Source of the DNA: Pontederia crassipes
Lineage: Eukaryota > Streptophyta > Magnoliopsida > Commelinales > Pontederiaceae
Reading direction: 5' to 3'
NCBI GenBank assembly: GCA_030549335.1
Contig: CM060198.1
Location: forward strand, 59,597,453-59,661,452
Length of the DNA: 64,000 nt
Under the pieces are notes generated by a model. It searched no databases. It had not been told where the DNA came from and saw nothing but the letters and a program-made list of their open reading frames with translations. Of this stretch, positions 11,771 through 23,544 are shown in pieces. Each line of letters starts with the position of its first letter. Position 1 is the first letter of the stretch. A program made the translations under genes and the position numbers.

Positions 11771-12163
11771 TCCGCTCCTCCATTGTTCACAATGGAAGCT
11801 ATAGCCAACCACCCGCTCCTCCCCGTTGCTGCTTGCTCTCGAAGTTGACCTCCCTGCGGAATTTCGTTTGGCTTGATAAACTTAAGTTTGTAAGGTTTAA
11901 TTTGGGAGTCGGTGTCATGTTTCATGGAATTGTTTGGCGAAATAGAAATTGTTTCACTTGTATCATAAGCCTGTTTGTTAGATTGTGATAATGGCGGCTG
12001 GCATACGCATCTTAGTGTTGTTCATCATATACGTTCGTTGTGAGGATGGAGACACGAGCAAGCGTTGATAAAAAATGAACGACCCAAATTTTATAGCTGT
12101 TATGAAAAATATATTAGAGTTTACATCCAAGGGCTATTAAGTGCTCGGCATCTCTACGGAGAA
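11771..12163. other. intergenic DNA, no gene seen
   Basis: Mixed composition, with a slightly GC-richer patch at 11775-11850. No domain or repeat was recognised. Confidence 0.35.
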
Positions 12164-12166
12164 TTA

Positions 12167-12432
12167 GGTGACATTTGGTTGGAAGATAACTAAGAAAATA
12201 TATGGATATTTTTTGAGTTATCGTCAAACACGTATTTTATTTTGCAAAAATATAATGGACAATCTTATCATTTTTAAAAAGTTAACCTTATAAATAATAA
12301 AAATACGTGAGTTATCATATTTTTTATAAAAAATGGAATACACTTAATTGGGTGCAAACTTTAAAAATTGCTTAATCCGATGAAATGTCTATCCTAACTC
12401 CGGTCTATTTTAATCTTCAACTAAATGGGCCC
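12167..12432. mobile_element. Tourist-like MITE with TTA target duplication
   Basis: The left end GGTGACATTTGGTTGGAAGAT and the right end (reverse complement GGGCCCATTTAGTTGAAGAT) are inverted repeats. TTA lies directly outside both (12164-12166, 12433-12435). Length 266 bp, AT-rich, non-coding. Confidence 0.7.
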
Positions 12433-12435
12433 TTA

Positions 12436-13139
12436 GTGATCAGCAGTACATTAAACCTTTATAATTTTACATCTATTCAGTTGAAGTATGATCTAATTCA
12501 TGGGTCGGTTCTAATCCCCCGTTCATTTTATAATCATTGGTTAAAATGTTAAGGAGACAAAGACATATATTAAAATTTTAGTATATATATGTATAATACC
12601 ATTTTAAAATTAATACGTTGCAAACTCCACGGTAGAAATGGTCATGAGTTTAATATGAGACGGCGGAAAAGAAGAATATAAAAAAAAGTTAAGATATTAT
12701 CAAATATCAATCATTTAGAAATCATTGACTATTTATTCTGAAAAGGATAATTTATAGAAAGTAATTTAATAGTTTTTATGTCTCCGGATCCAAGAATTAA
12801 TTAGATTAGGCGGTCAATTACAAGGCAAAACCTACATTAAAATCATTACAAAAATAATGATAACATAATAAAGTGTCCACCAAAAGAATTACGTAAGCAT
12901 ATTTTGTGGCCCGTCGAAATCATTACCAAAATTTTTATCGAATTCCTTTTAAAAAAAAAAAGAAAAAAAAAACAAAAACTGTCGTCGCGGCCTCCGCTGC
13001 CGGCCATTACGCATACACTATACCTCAAGAACACTAGAACTCGGGCCCTCTTACCGCACCACCACATGTCCTTGCGATCGCACTTTGAACGCACCGTCAT
13101 CGCACATCGCTCCAATACTAAAGGGGAACAGCTTAATCT
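12436..13139. other. upstream region of the ATL gene
   Basis: AT-rich until about 12960, then GC rises towards the ATL promoter. No independent gene is supported. Confidence 0.4.
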
Positions 13140-13147
13140 TTATATAC
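13140..13147 (+). promoter_or_regulatory. probable TATA box of the ATL gene
   Basis: TTATATAC lies about 152 bases before the start codon at 13299 and would give a 5' leader of around 125 bases. It is the only good TATA motif between the GC-rich proximal promoter and the gene. Confidence 0.45.
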
Positions 13148-13298
13148 CCCCTCCGGGAGCAGCCTAAGCACCGTAATAATAAGTCCATTTAGCAAACAGC
13201 AGCAGCGGCAGCAGAACAGGAAAAGAACAAGATAAGAGATCGCCCTCCGCGAGAGGGGACGCCCGTAGCTTCGAGTTGTTTCCCACCGCCGGCCGACG

Positions 13299-14561
13299 AT
13301 GGCGGCGCCGCCGCCCACATCCGCCGCGTCGTCTTCGTCGTCCTCATCGTACGAGTTCGAATGGGGGCCTTCTCCGATGGCCAGCTTCTCCGGCGGATCC
13401 CACTCGCGGACCGCCCCCGATCTCAGCCCACCGCTCATCGCTATGGTCGCAGTCGTCGGCACCGCCTTCCTCATCGTCCTCTACGTCCGAGTTCTCTCCC
13501 GCTACCTGAGACGGCTCTGTCGCCGGTGGCACCGGTGGAGGTGCCGACGCCGCCTGTTCCGGTCCACCGCGGCCGCGGCCGACTACGACCCCGAGTTCTC
13601 TCCGCCGCCCGGCGGCCTCGGCGTCGTCTCCTTCGGCTCGTCCTCCGAGTACTTCTTCTCGCCCTACTACGGCCTCGACGAGTCGACGATCAAGGCTCTC
13701 CCGCTCTCGCTCTTCTCCAGGTCGAAGGCGAAGCAATTGGCCGCCACCAATCGGGAGTGCGCCGTGTGCCTCCTGGAGTTCGAGGACGACGACTCGATCC
13801 GCACGCTCCCGCTGTGCTCCCACGCCTTCCACGTCGACTGCATCGACGTCTGGCTCCGGTCGCACGCCACCTGTCCGCTGTGCCGCTCGGCCGTCCTGCG
13901 CCACCACGATTCCTCCTCCCCCTTCGTACCCATGCGCGCCGCACGGATCCGCCCCAGCTTCGACGACCTCCTCCTCGATCCAATGCCGGAACCCGGCGGA
14001 GTCGCGGCAGATCCGGAGTCGGAGATCGCCCCGGCAGCCCCGTCCCCGGTCCACACGGACGACCGGTACGGCCCTCGGGACTTCCTCCTCAAGAGATCCT
14101 ATTCGTTCGGGTTCGAGCGCAGCCTGGCGGCCGACAGGCTAGTGATGGAAGCGTCCACGGTGTCGCCGTGGCGGTACCGCCACCGTGGCCTCTGGAGCAA
14201 GCGGTGGCCGTCGCCCTTCGGAGGCGTCGGCGGCATGGGCTCCTCTTCGGCCTCCCGCGCCTCGAGGGTCTTCTCCTTCCGTTCCTCGCGCGGCGGGGCT
14301 GGCGCGGGGAAATCGCCGTTCTTCCGCCGGCGTGGGTTCTTCCCGCTGTCCTCGGAGTCCATCGGGCGGTTCGTCGGGGGCGGAGTGGGGCCCTCGTGGC
14401 GGCGGAGCAGGTCGATGACGAGCCCGTCGGCTTTCTTTATGCGGCCGTCTTCAGCTACTGTCGCGGTGGCGCCGGCGGTCACCGTCGGGTTCTCGTCAAG
14501 CAGGATGCGGTGCGGGGATCCCGAGGCGCTGCTCTCGCCGGAGAGGCTGAACCGGCGATAG
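13299..14561 (+). CDS. ATL-family RING-H2 E3 ubiquitin ligase
   Basis: A single-exon gene of 420 residues. ATL proteins are membrane-anchored E3 ligases that pass ubiquitin from an E2 to target proteins, often in defence, hormone or carbon/nitrogen responses. In order the protein has a Ser/Pro-rich N-terminus, one hydrophobic transmembrane segment at about residues 46-68 (VAVVGTAFLIVLYV), the ATL hallmark GLD motif near residue 125 (YYGLDESTIKALP), and a complete RING-H2 domain near 153-198. Its metal ligands follow C-x2-C-x14-C-x-H-x2-H-x2-C-x10-C-x2-C with the typical WLRSHATCPLCR. The long C-terminal tail is Ser/Arg-rich and disordered. Lack of introns and very high GC are normal for this family in monocots. 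The exact ATL subgroup and substrate cannot be read from the sequence. Confidence 0.95.
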   Translation: MAAPPPTSAASSSSSSSYEFEWGPSPMASFSGGSHSRTAPDLSPPLIAMVAVVGTAFLIVLYVRVLSRYLRRLCRRWHRWRCRRRLFRSTAAAADYDPEFSPPPGGLGVVSFGSSSEYFFSPYYGLDESTIKALPLSLFSRSKAKQLAATNRECAVCLLEFEDDDSIRTLPLCSHAFHVDCIDVWLRSHATCPLCRSAVLRHHDSSSPFVPMRAARIRPSFDDLLLDPMPEPGGVAADPESEIAPAAPSPVHTDDRYGPRDFLLKRSYSFGFERSLAADRLVMEASTVSPWRYRHRGLWSKRWPSPFGGVGGMGSSSASRASRVFSFRSSRGGAGAGKSPFFRRRGFFPLSSESIGRFVGGGVGPSWRRSRSMTSPSAFFMRPSSATVAVAPAVTVGFSSSRMRCGDPEALLSPERLNRR

Positions 14562-15745
14562 GCGGTGGTCTACCGGAGATACCGACAACTTACAGTGAAA
14601 TGACTGGGGGTCGGCGGTGTTGGGGTCACCGGCGCCTTAATGGCGGTGTCATGAGGGAATTTAATGAGCTGCCGGTTCGCTTTTAATGAGGGAGGAGAGA
14701 GAGAGGGGGAAGGAGAGAGAAAGCGCTCTACATTTCGCGCCTTCCGTTCAGTCTCGGCTTCATCTCGATCGGAGTTGGTTGAAAGACCATTAATGCGTCC
14801 TTTTATAGAGAGAAGTCCAAACTTGGAAGGATACCTCTGTTACTGCACGTGTCGATCACGTGATCTGGCCGCATGACTTTACTGCCTGTTGGATTCCTTC
14901 CGCTTCGGGCCCACGAAGCTACTGTTGCGGATGAAGACGATGAAAGATGGTTAGAATTCCTTGTTACATGATTCCTTTCGTTTTTTTTTTTCATCTTTTG
15001 GATAGGAGAATAATTTTATTTTATTGTGAATAAAGACGTTGGACTTCTTTTTTACTTGCCTCAATAAATATAAATAGAATTTTGCAGCTTCATCTTTTTG
15101 TGCTCTGCTGCAACAAGTTTTCTTTCGTTGCAGATTTCCTGAGGTCCTGTTCAATTCGTGTATTCGACACCGGCAGGCAGCTAATTTACGGCGCCGATGC
15201 TGCTGTCAGGAACTGCCTTAACAGTTTTATACATTCCGCGCCAGGTAATTGCTTCTTAATCCTTCCTTCCACCATTCAGGATCGAATAATTTGTGCCAAT
15301 ATGCGTAGAGAATCATTCTTCTGAATCGATCTTTGAACTATGTTTTTTAAATTAAAATTCCCTGGTGAAGATAAAGAATTTATCTTTCTTTTTCAAGCTA
15401 AAAGAGGGGGAAAAGTCTTTTTTTTTTATAATTTCTTTGAGAGTTCTGTTTGCTGCTTCGTTTGCCTTATTAATTGACTTACCGTTTACATTAGCAGGAG
15501 AATAATCCTCAATTTAATGATTTATTACCTTACAAAAGTTAGATGTAATAAAATTTAATATTTCGTTGAATTTACGAAGTAATTCGTGAAGATTAAGTCA
15601 AAGTCCACTACTCTGCCTCTATTTGAATACTGAAGTTACCGATTTCTTTCATCCTAGAGAGTATAAAATACAAATTGAAAATTAATATGTTTACCTTTGT
15701 GGCCCCATATATTTACTTATTTCCTTGCAGATCGAAGCAAAGGGG
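14562..15745. other. 3' flank of the ATL gene
   Basis: Contains a GA-rich run at about 14690-14735, two CACGTG-type boxes, then AT-rich sequence. It ends in a pyrimidine tract with TTGCAG at 15725-15730, a good splice acceptor just before the F-box relic. No independent coding gene is supported. Confidence 0.45.
14845..14863. promoter_or_regulatory. pair of G-box (CACGTG) motifs
   Basis: GCACGTGTC at 14845-14853 and TCACGTGA at 14856-14863 lie side by side about 290 bases after the ATL stop. They are potential bZIP or bHLH sites. No gene start is nearby, so the function is uncertain. Confidence 0.35.
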
Positions 15746-16476
15746 ATGACCTCCTCTGGCTCCATAGTTGCAGCAAGCGCTGACATCGTGAGTGATATTC
15801 TCTCATGGCTTCCACCTAAATTTGTCATTCGGTTCACGGCCGTCTGCAAGCATTTGCCGTGACATCGTGTTGGACCCGTCCTTTGCCATCGTCCACACTA
15901 ACCGTAATCCTCACAAGATCCCAGGATTCCTCCAACCTCCACAAGCCTGGTATTATACTCCAATCTTGCAATGGGCTTTTCCTTGGCGAAGTATATTGTC
16001 TGCCTACTCGATTTTTTGTGTACATTCCGATGAAACATAGAAATCTTGGACATCCACACTTCGGTTCCAGCGTTCGACCCTTCGGGATCTACCAATTACC
16101 TCGTCATCTGTTTTGACTCCAATGGTGAAGTCCAAGGGTACGTGAGATAGGCTTATGGCAGACCCTTTGTCAGGATGTCGAATCTTATGGAAGAACTATG
16201 ACATGCCCCGGCCGGTTCTGCACTGGGTTCGTATATTGGTTGAGAGATGACAGATCTCACGTATCCCTTGACATTGAGCAATAAAGGCCCAGCATGACAG
16301 ATGCCTCTATGCTCCGGCATATGTATTCTGAGTTCATCAAACTTCATCAATCAAGAGGACGCCTACTCATGGTTTTGACTAATTACACCTTTGATGCTTG
16401 TATTACCAAGTCTTTTTTTTCCATTGCCCCTGGTCGGATAAAAATCCAATTCACTATCAACATGAGTGACCTTTGA
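15746..16476 (+). pseudogene. F-box gene relic
   Basis: The start at 15746 encodes a clear F-box helix (ADIVSDILSWLPPKFVIRF, then TAVCK) that stops after 38 codons. The homology continues in the next frame (RDIVLDPSFAIVHTNRNP), then in a third frame (ILQSCNGLFLGEVYCLP and FFVYIPMKH, the usual start of the F-box-associated region). Later pieces such as FVYWLRDDRSHVSLDIE are interrupted by stops. At least two frameshifts and several stops make it non-functional. Intact relatives would be substrate adaptors of SCF ubiquitin ligases. A splice-acceptor-like TTGCAG lies just upstream, which suggests a gene fragment rather than a processed copy. Confidence 0.75.
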
Positions 16477-17633
16477 TTCCATGCGCAGCAGCGGATGCAC
16501 TCTCATGGCTCCACGAGTTTCTCTTTGCACCTTTTTCTTTACCTAGATCCTTCTCTTCTTTTATTTTTTTTCTTTATAAGTATGATAATTTTATTTGAAA
16601 TAATGTTCCTTTATTTTAGTGAAAAACCTTAGTCATCTCATCTCAAAAGGAATACATTTAGAACATCTTTCCTTCCTCCTGTCTTTGTTCTTCTTTTAGG
16701 AAACTCTAGACATCATGTATGTATTATAATTACAAATTTACAATGTCCAGCCTGCACAGTGATATGTATGGATATGTGTATATTGAACATGTATGATCCG
16801 AATCCCCTATGTACACACACTTGTTTCTAGCTTTTGTTAGTATTCTGTTTTTTTCCCATAATGTATGTTATATATTGTTATTATGCTAAGGATGACGTGA
16901 CGAGATTAAAGCGGTGAATATAAATCGACGTTTCAGCTTACTATCAAATCGGCATGTACTACCCAAAGTATTGTTATATGAAAAATGTTAAATCTTCCTA
17001 AAAGTTTAGTCTAAAAATTCTTTTTAATATTCACATTTTTAATTTGTCCGAAAAAGTTGATAAAATTATATTTAATACCATTGTGAGAAAATTAGAAGGA
17101 TATATCCACTTGGAGGATATAGCATTTAAAATCCTCTTAATTAGGAGAAAATTAGTAGAGAATGTATGTTAATTGCATTTAGCAAGAGTTGAATGATTAG
17201 ACAGGCCACTTTTGGCAAACTATTAAAACACGTTTAACCACTTTTTAACCAAACCACTACGATGTTCGATGGAAGGAAAAAATTTGTGCAACTTCTTTTG
17301 TAGATTGGGTTTTTTTCCTTAATTTCTTTCCTAAATACAAATTAAATAAAGTTAATAGTTATCATTCGTTTTAATTAAAAAATATAAAAATCAGATACTG
17401 AACTGTATAATTTGCTAGTGGCGTCGGTTGAAAAAAAAATATTATTATAATGATTCCTTTACTTTTTCTAGTGACGTATATGTTGTCTTCGCTTTGGATA
17501 CACTTGAGAATCTGTTCCACTTGCGATCAACTTCTGACACAATCAACTTCAAATTATTGTCCTACCTACACAACTTACAAGGAAATCCATGGTGATGAAA
17601 CGAAATTCGTAGTCCGGTGCTTCTATTTGAATA
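16477..17633. other. AT-rich intergenic DNA
   Basis: No gene or repeat recognised. The open frame at 17450-17680 shows no family resemblance and runs into the MITE, so it is not called. Confidence 0.35.
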
Positions 17634-17636
17634 TTA

Positions 17637-18370
17637 GGCTGTGTTTTGGACGTGACGATTTTAGCCTAGAATTTAGTTAAAATTGTATCAAATTTTATCG
17701 AGCACTAGCAATTTTCTTTTGGATGCAACAGAATTTAAATTTCGATCAACTCAAAAGTTCCACCGATTTTGTTCTTATTGCCTTAAAAAGTTTGGCAATT
17801 CCGATTGGAACAAATTTTGTGGTGGGTCACCCGCATTGATGAAGTAAAAAAAAAAAAGGAATGTGTGAGAGAGTAAAAAGTGCTAAAGTATGACGTGCAG
17901 TCTAATAAAAGATTTTAAGTTGATTTAAAATATTTTCATTTTAGCAACTTTATTTTATTTATTAAATTACTTTGATTAAGTAGAATAAATATATATTTTT
18001 AAGATATAAAATTAAAATAAATTTAATATTTTAATTAGTTATTAATTGATTTAATATTGCTTAGATTAATTTAAATAAAGTATTATTCAAAGTTGTTAGT
18101 TTGTTAATAAAAGTTTATTATATAATTTTACATTAAATAATGTTGTTATTCTATTACAAGTAATACAAATTATATTACATTTTCGTAATATTCATATATA
18201 ATAAAATAATATCAAATTCTCATTTTCATCCAAACACTCGTATGAACTAAATTATCAAATCATCTTTAGTTCTCGATCATTATATTTTTTTATTCAAACA
18301 TCGAATCATAACTAAACTATCTAATCAATTAATTCTCAGAAATTTAATTTTTTTACATCCAAACACTACC
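17637..18370. mobile_element. PIF/Harbinger-like MITE, TTA-flanked
   Basis: The left end GGCTGTGTTTTGGACGTGA and the right end (reverse complement GGTAGTGTTTGGATGTAA) are inverted repeats. TTA flanks each side (17634-17636, 18371-18373). Interior is AT-rich and non-coding, about 734 bp. Confidence 0.55.
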
Positions 18371-18386
18371 TTAACATCAAAAACAA

Positions 18387-18430
18387 AATGCAAGCCTCCT
18401 CTGGTGCTGCCATGGTTGCAACAAGTTGAG
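18387..18430 (+). pseudogene. tiny duplicate of the F-box relic's 5' end
   Basis: ATGCAAGCCTCCTCTGG and the following bases (GCTGCCATGGTTGCAACAAG) resemble the first 39 bases of the F-box relic at 15746 (ATGACCTCCTCTGG, ATAGTTGCAGCAAG). A stop follows after 13 codons. It looks like a detached fragment immediately right of the MITE at 17637-18370. Confidence 0.4.
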
Positions 18431-20721
18431 TGATTCACCACAAAGATAATGGTTGTCAACAATCAATCCGATATGTTGTAACAACAGAGTTTATGGTAGG
18501 ACAATTGAACGCACAATGATATGGTAACATCGCAATAATTTTTAAAAAAATTAATGATGCTAGTATGCTACAATCGGACACCCATTAAAAAATTAGATGT
18601 CCAAATGTCTAGTCGTCTAATGATGGGAGGAAGTCAAATTAGACTTTTCTTCCTCCATTCACTCCTAACGTCATAATGATTGAGAACAGACTTCAACTTG
18701 TCTTCTTCCATTTGAATCCATATTTCTCCTTTCGTTCGTTCTTTTTGTTCTTTCCATCTTCACACCCTTTCATTTCTCTATTTGTTTCTCCTTCTTCTTT
18801 GTTGTGGACTGCGAATGAGAACCTTGGAGGGAGGCTTGATGATGTTGACTAAAGGAATGAGGAAGGAAGAGAAAGGGACAATCACAAATTGTTGAAAAAT
18901 TAAAGGAAATAATATGAACGGCAAAAAAAGTGTAATTTTGGGACCTAAGTCTTAAAGTTTATTTTTTTTAAAAAAAGTTTTGTATGTTTTAAGAATATTT
19001 TGGATTTCATGGTAGAACTTTGGTAGCATACTTGTCTAATAGTGCCTATAATGATAAATGAAATCAACGACTTTAAGGTGATTCTTTTGGAGTAACTTAC
19101 ACGCTGAAAAATTATGCTTATAAGTGTTATTATTATTTGATGAATTTTAAGAATGTTTAAGGATCATTGATATTATCATAGTTTTCAATTCATGATGATA
19201 CTTGAATGGAATAAAAGGAAATGAAGTGATATGCATGATTAAGATGTGATATGCATGATTACCCCTATGGAAGTCAAGTTACATGGCTATATTATTCTCT
19301 ATGGTAGTTATATGATTGTCGAAAATTGAAGTAATGGATTATTCTTATGATGAACTATGATAATGATATGGAAATGGCAAAGAAGATGAAAGAAGTATGC
19401 TTATTTGATGGCTAAAATATTATGTATATGATTACCCTTTAGGAAGCTATGATGGATACTTATATTTACATTTATGACGATTATGTACTTGCTATGAGTT
19501 GGATTTAAATATTGCTACTATTATGACTTATGATGTAATATGAAAATGAAACAGATTTATATTAAATGAAGTATTTGATAATGAAATGGATATGAACATA
19601 TTTATAAGTGACATCTCGATGATGCTATATGTTGGTGTTATAATTAAACATGCTTTAGACGATTCTATTGTGAAAACTAATTTAAAATTTAAAAAATGTA
19701 TCAATGACCTATGGTTCTACGGAGGAGGAACGAACGATAGCAGTCTTTCGCCTTTAGCAAAAAGATAATCATTATCATACTAGATTCCCGATCCTTTTTA
19801 ACGAACGTCCATAAAAATATATTTGATCAATTGACCAATATTTGATCAAATACCTCATATCGATTGATCGATGAAAATGTTAACGAAAATTACTTGGACA
19901 AATTGACCATCCCGACATCCGAAACTCATGATTGAGAATTTGTATTTTCTATCAAAGAAAGATCGAACGTTGGCTCGATCTATCGGGCCAAACGGACCTA
20001 GCCTTTGAAAGTGTGAATGGCGCATTGTGACCAAATGGTCGCTCGATCTTTCGGACGATCACTCGACCTGACAGGCATCTGGAAGTTGGATAGAGAAGAC
20101 ACATGATTCAAATTACTAATTTAATCTCAATCAAATTTGTCCATATGATTTTATGACATCATCATATGATTTCTCATAATGAGTAGGAACTACCTTGCTC
20201 CTATGAGACATGATTAGGTGTGTTATGACTAAAAGATAAAATTGCATGAAAGATGATTGACATTGTTTATACTTGTGTAAGGAGAACTTAATAAATGATG
20301 TTAAATGAAGGGAAATGTAGCATAGTTGAAGACAAAATTACATATTAGTGAAGGCAAAACACAAGTGATCACTATTCTTGTTATGCGGGGCTGCTTCATC
20401 CTAAACAACGAAGATGATTTTATAGTCTTGTGCAGAACAATCCTCCTCTCATCGTAGGGTACCCGCTGTGACACTGATTCCCCGCTAACTATGATGTCGT
20501 AAGTTGCATTGGTTTGGCATGGCATATCTTAAAGTGGATAGCTCTTTCAACTACTCATGAAATGAAAAGATAAACCACATTATGAATGAAAAGATGAAAT
20601 GAAATGTTATATGATGGAAAGATTATATCTTAAAGATAAATATGAAACAAATGATGAATTTATGATTCCTTTCAAATGAAATATTTGACCTTCTCGACTT
20701 GGTCAAGTGGTCAAGTGAATT
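18431..20721. other. AT-rich intergenic DNA, probably decayed retroelement
   Basis: Low-complexity ATGA-rich sequence at about 19100-19600, then a GATCGA-rich portion at 19800-20100. No open frame longer than about 75 codons and no recognisable polyprotein motif. It may be non-coding remains of an LTR element, but no terminal repeats were found. Confidence 0.3.
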
Positions 20722-20970
20722 GATTCCTTTTTCAAGTGAAATATGAACTATCATATTTTTCTTATGAATCATCTAAGATGTGACATTCTCATCATGGATA
20801 AAAAAAAGATTTCTTTCCAAGTGAAAGATGAATTACCATATGCTCCTTATGAATAATCTAAGATGTGACTTTCTTATCATGGCTAAATGAATTGATTTTT
20901 TTCAAAGTGAAAAATGAACTATGGTACGCTATTTATGAATGGTACGTTCTCATCAGTCAAAGATTGACCC
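20722..20970 (+). repeat. three tandem ~86-bp repeats
   Basis: Units start at 20722, 20808 and 20894. Each begins GATT(C/T)(C/T)TTT with AAGTGAAA.ATGAA, then a CTTATGAAT core, and ends ATCTAAGATGTGAC..TCTCATCATGG. The third is truncated. A partial fourth relative lies around 20660-20690. Confidence 0.7.
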
Positions 20971-23544
20971 TCATATTTGTTCTCTATCACATCTCATTGT
21001 TGTTGAAAGATGGACTTAAAAGTTTTAATGATCTTATGATATGAACTACATCCTATTGTTCCCATACATATATTAATTCTATGAATTTGAAAAGTGAAGG
21101 TTTGTTTATTCATGCTTACGCTTACTATTGATGTTTTTACGGGAGAATTGTGCTAACGGAGGATTTTCTCTCTTGTGTTCCTTGTAGAAAGTTGATCTCC
21201 TATATGGTTGGTTGATGTGTGTGAGCGGCGATGATGTTCGAGTGGCGTGCACACATTGATGTGGTAAATTTATAATACTAATAAGTGCAATAATCATATC
21301 AAATAATAAAGTAGAGAGTTGAGTATCGAACGTACGGGGAACTAGCTAAATCTAATATATCTCAATAATCTACAAAGAAAAGAAAATGGTTTTAGATATG
21401 AAATAGAAAATTAAAGGTACAAAAAATAAATGATAAGCAAAATAAAATAAATTAATATTGATACTTAGAATTATGAATGATTAATATAAAGATAAAACAT
21501 AGATGGCCCTATATAATAGTTGACTTATAGAAGTAAATAATATTTTCGATTCTTATGACGAATTAGGAGTACCTAATATATTGACCTCTCCAATACGAGT
21601 AAATCAAACTATCTTAACTTCTAATAAAACTAACAAGTCAATCATTAATTTTACATAGAGATAAGATGCATTAATATGTATCTCATATGCTATTACTTGC
21701 CCATAATACTGGATAGAATAATAGACCGTACGAAATTTGGCACAAATAACGAGGTACCGAACATGCATTATGTATGCCTCAACTTAAAAGTAAAATATCA
21801 ATCTCAGAGTAATAATAATTTCTAAAACAAATAACTCCTCATATAGGTTTATAATCTAATTTCAAAAATCAAAACACTCATAAAAAGATAATGAACTCAG
21901 CATGCATAATAAAAACAAATCGAAAAGTTTAATTAACTCAACTAATAATAAGATTCAAACAATTTTTCCTTTAAAATAAAATATAAAATCTCTATTACAT
22001 CAAAGATAAACAATGAAATAAAAGAGCATCCAAATAAAAATAGAAGAACTCATAGCCTTCAAAACCTTTGTTACACAGCACAACCAACAAGTTACTACAT
22101 AGTTTTCTCCTTCGATTGACCTTCACGCTTTGAAATTCGTACCAGCAATAATGTATAGCTCCTAGGTCTCAAGCACCATGTTTTTTCTCTCTCATGGTCT
22201 CTATTTATAATCTTCAAGTGTCCCAAGAATTTTCATAGAATCTCAATTTGATTGTGGGTCTTTTCATATTAAAATAAGAAAAAAATTGGAATAGACTTTG
22301 ATTAGTCTTTAAAACCATCCAAAACTCTTCGAATTCTGAATAATTATGTTTTCTATGATTCATGAGACTTATGATATGATTTGAAATTGATTTATAATTA
22401 AAACTCTCAAGAAAAATTAAAGAAATCTCGAAATCAGCATTCGTAACGTCCCATAATAACTTCATAACGGTCTAAATATGACTTTTCACAGTCCGTAACA
22501 TGAATTTCACAACCCTTATAGTGTCCAAATCGGAGTAAAAATTGTGTTTTCATGATCAGTAACATCCAGATCACGATCCGTAGCTCGGATAAAATTTTAG
22601 CACAAAACTAGTCATTTAACGGATCGTTACATGCATGTAACACTCCTTATGTTACGTTTGTTAGGTCCTATCATGTCCCGTTATATTTATTTCAACCTTG
22701 GCATGCTCTACTAATTTTTTTATTTCCGATTCCGTTTTACCTCTGATCCGAGCGTCTTTTTCTCCAGTATCTTTGTGACTCTTTTCTCTTTCTTTTCGCA
22801 ATAAAATATAAAACTTGGGTAAATTTTTATTTTTATAAAATTAAAATAAATAAAGTCAGAAAATTATGCATACTATATGAAAATGAATCAAAATGTGATT
22901 AAATGCATTGCTAATTATATGTTGTATTTTGTATATGTCACATAAGTCGGTGTCCTTGTTAATTATTATGTTGTATTAAAGTTCTAAAGTTGGAATGCTC
23001 ATAAGTGATGTACCTGGAATAAAGATGAATATGCTATGTAGTTGAGACTATCAAGTTTTCACATATATGATTGGAGCATTTATGATTAAAGTTGTAATAT
23101 TTTTATTTTATAAGTCTTTCGTGATCACCTTGATCAACGAAAGGATCAAGATGATTGAAAAATCGTAGCGCACCAAGAGAATTTTTTTTGTCGATGTCAA
23201 ATTGTCACGTGTCATGTAAAATTTTAGAGCATTACATATATCTTTTTATGATTTAGACGCTTTTTTTTCATTTTCTAACATTTCTTTGTATTAATTTTAA
23301 TTTCATTAGTGGATGTTAAGACTAACAAAATTAAATTGGGATGCCAATCAAAATGTCAAAGTTCACACATATAGTAGTGTTATGCAATATATGCGCATGC
23401 ATTAGTTTTTCATTATTTAAAAAATGACAGCAAATCTAGAAAAAAGCTTTTTCTTAGAACTAAGAAAATAGTGTTTGGTTGTATAAGAAAACGAAACTTT
23501 CAAATTGGAACTAATTATGTTTGATGTGTGATATTAGGACATTT
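20971..23544. other. gene-free AT-rich DNA, retroelement-like
   Basis: Sections such as AGTATCGAACGTACGGGGAACTAG near 21330 and GGAGTACCTAATATATTGACCTC near 21570 have the style of non-coding domains of plant LTR elements. No terminal repeat pair or polyprotein motif is visible, so it is not named further. Confidence 0.3.

Noticed and set aside
13344-14686. Long open frames in other phases across the ATL gene (441 codons in another plus-strand frame, 236 on the minus strand)
   Set aside because: Translations are Arg/Pro/Gly low complexity. The RING-H2 frame alone has conserved motifs and normal composition.
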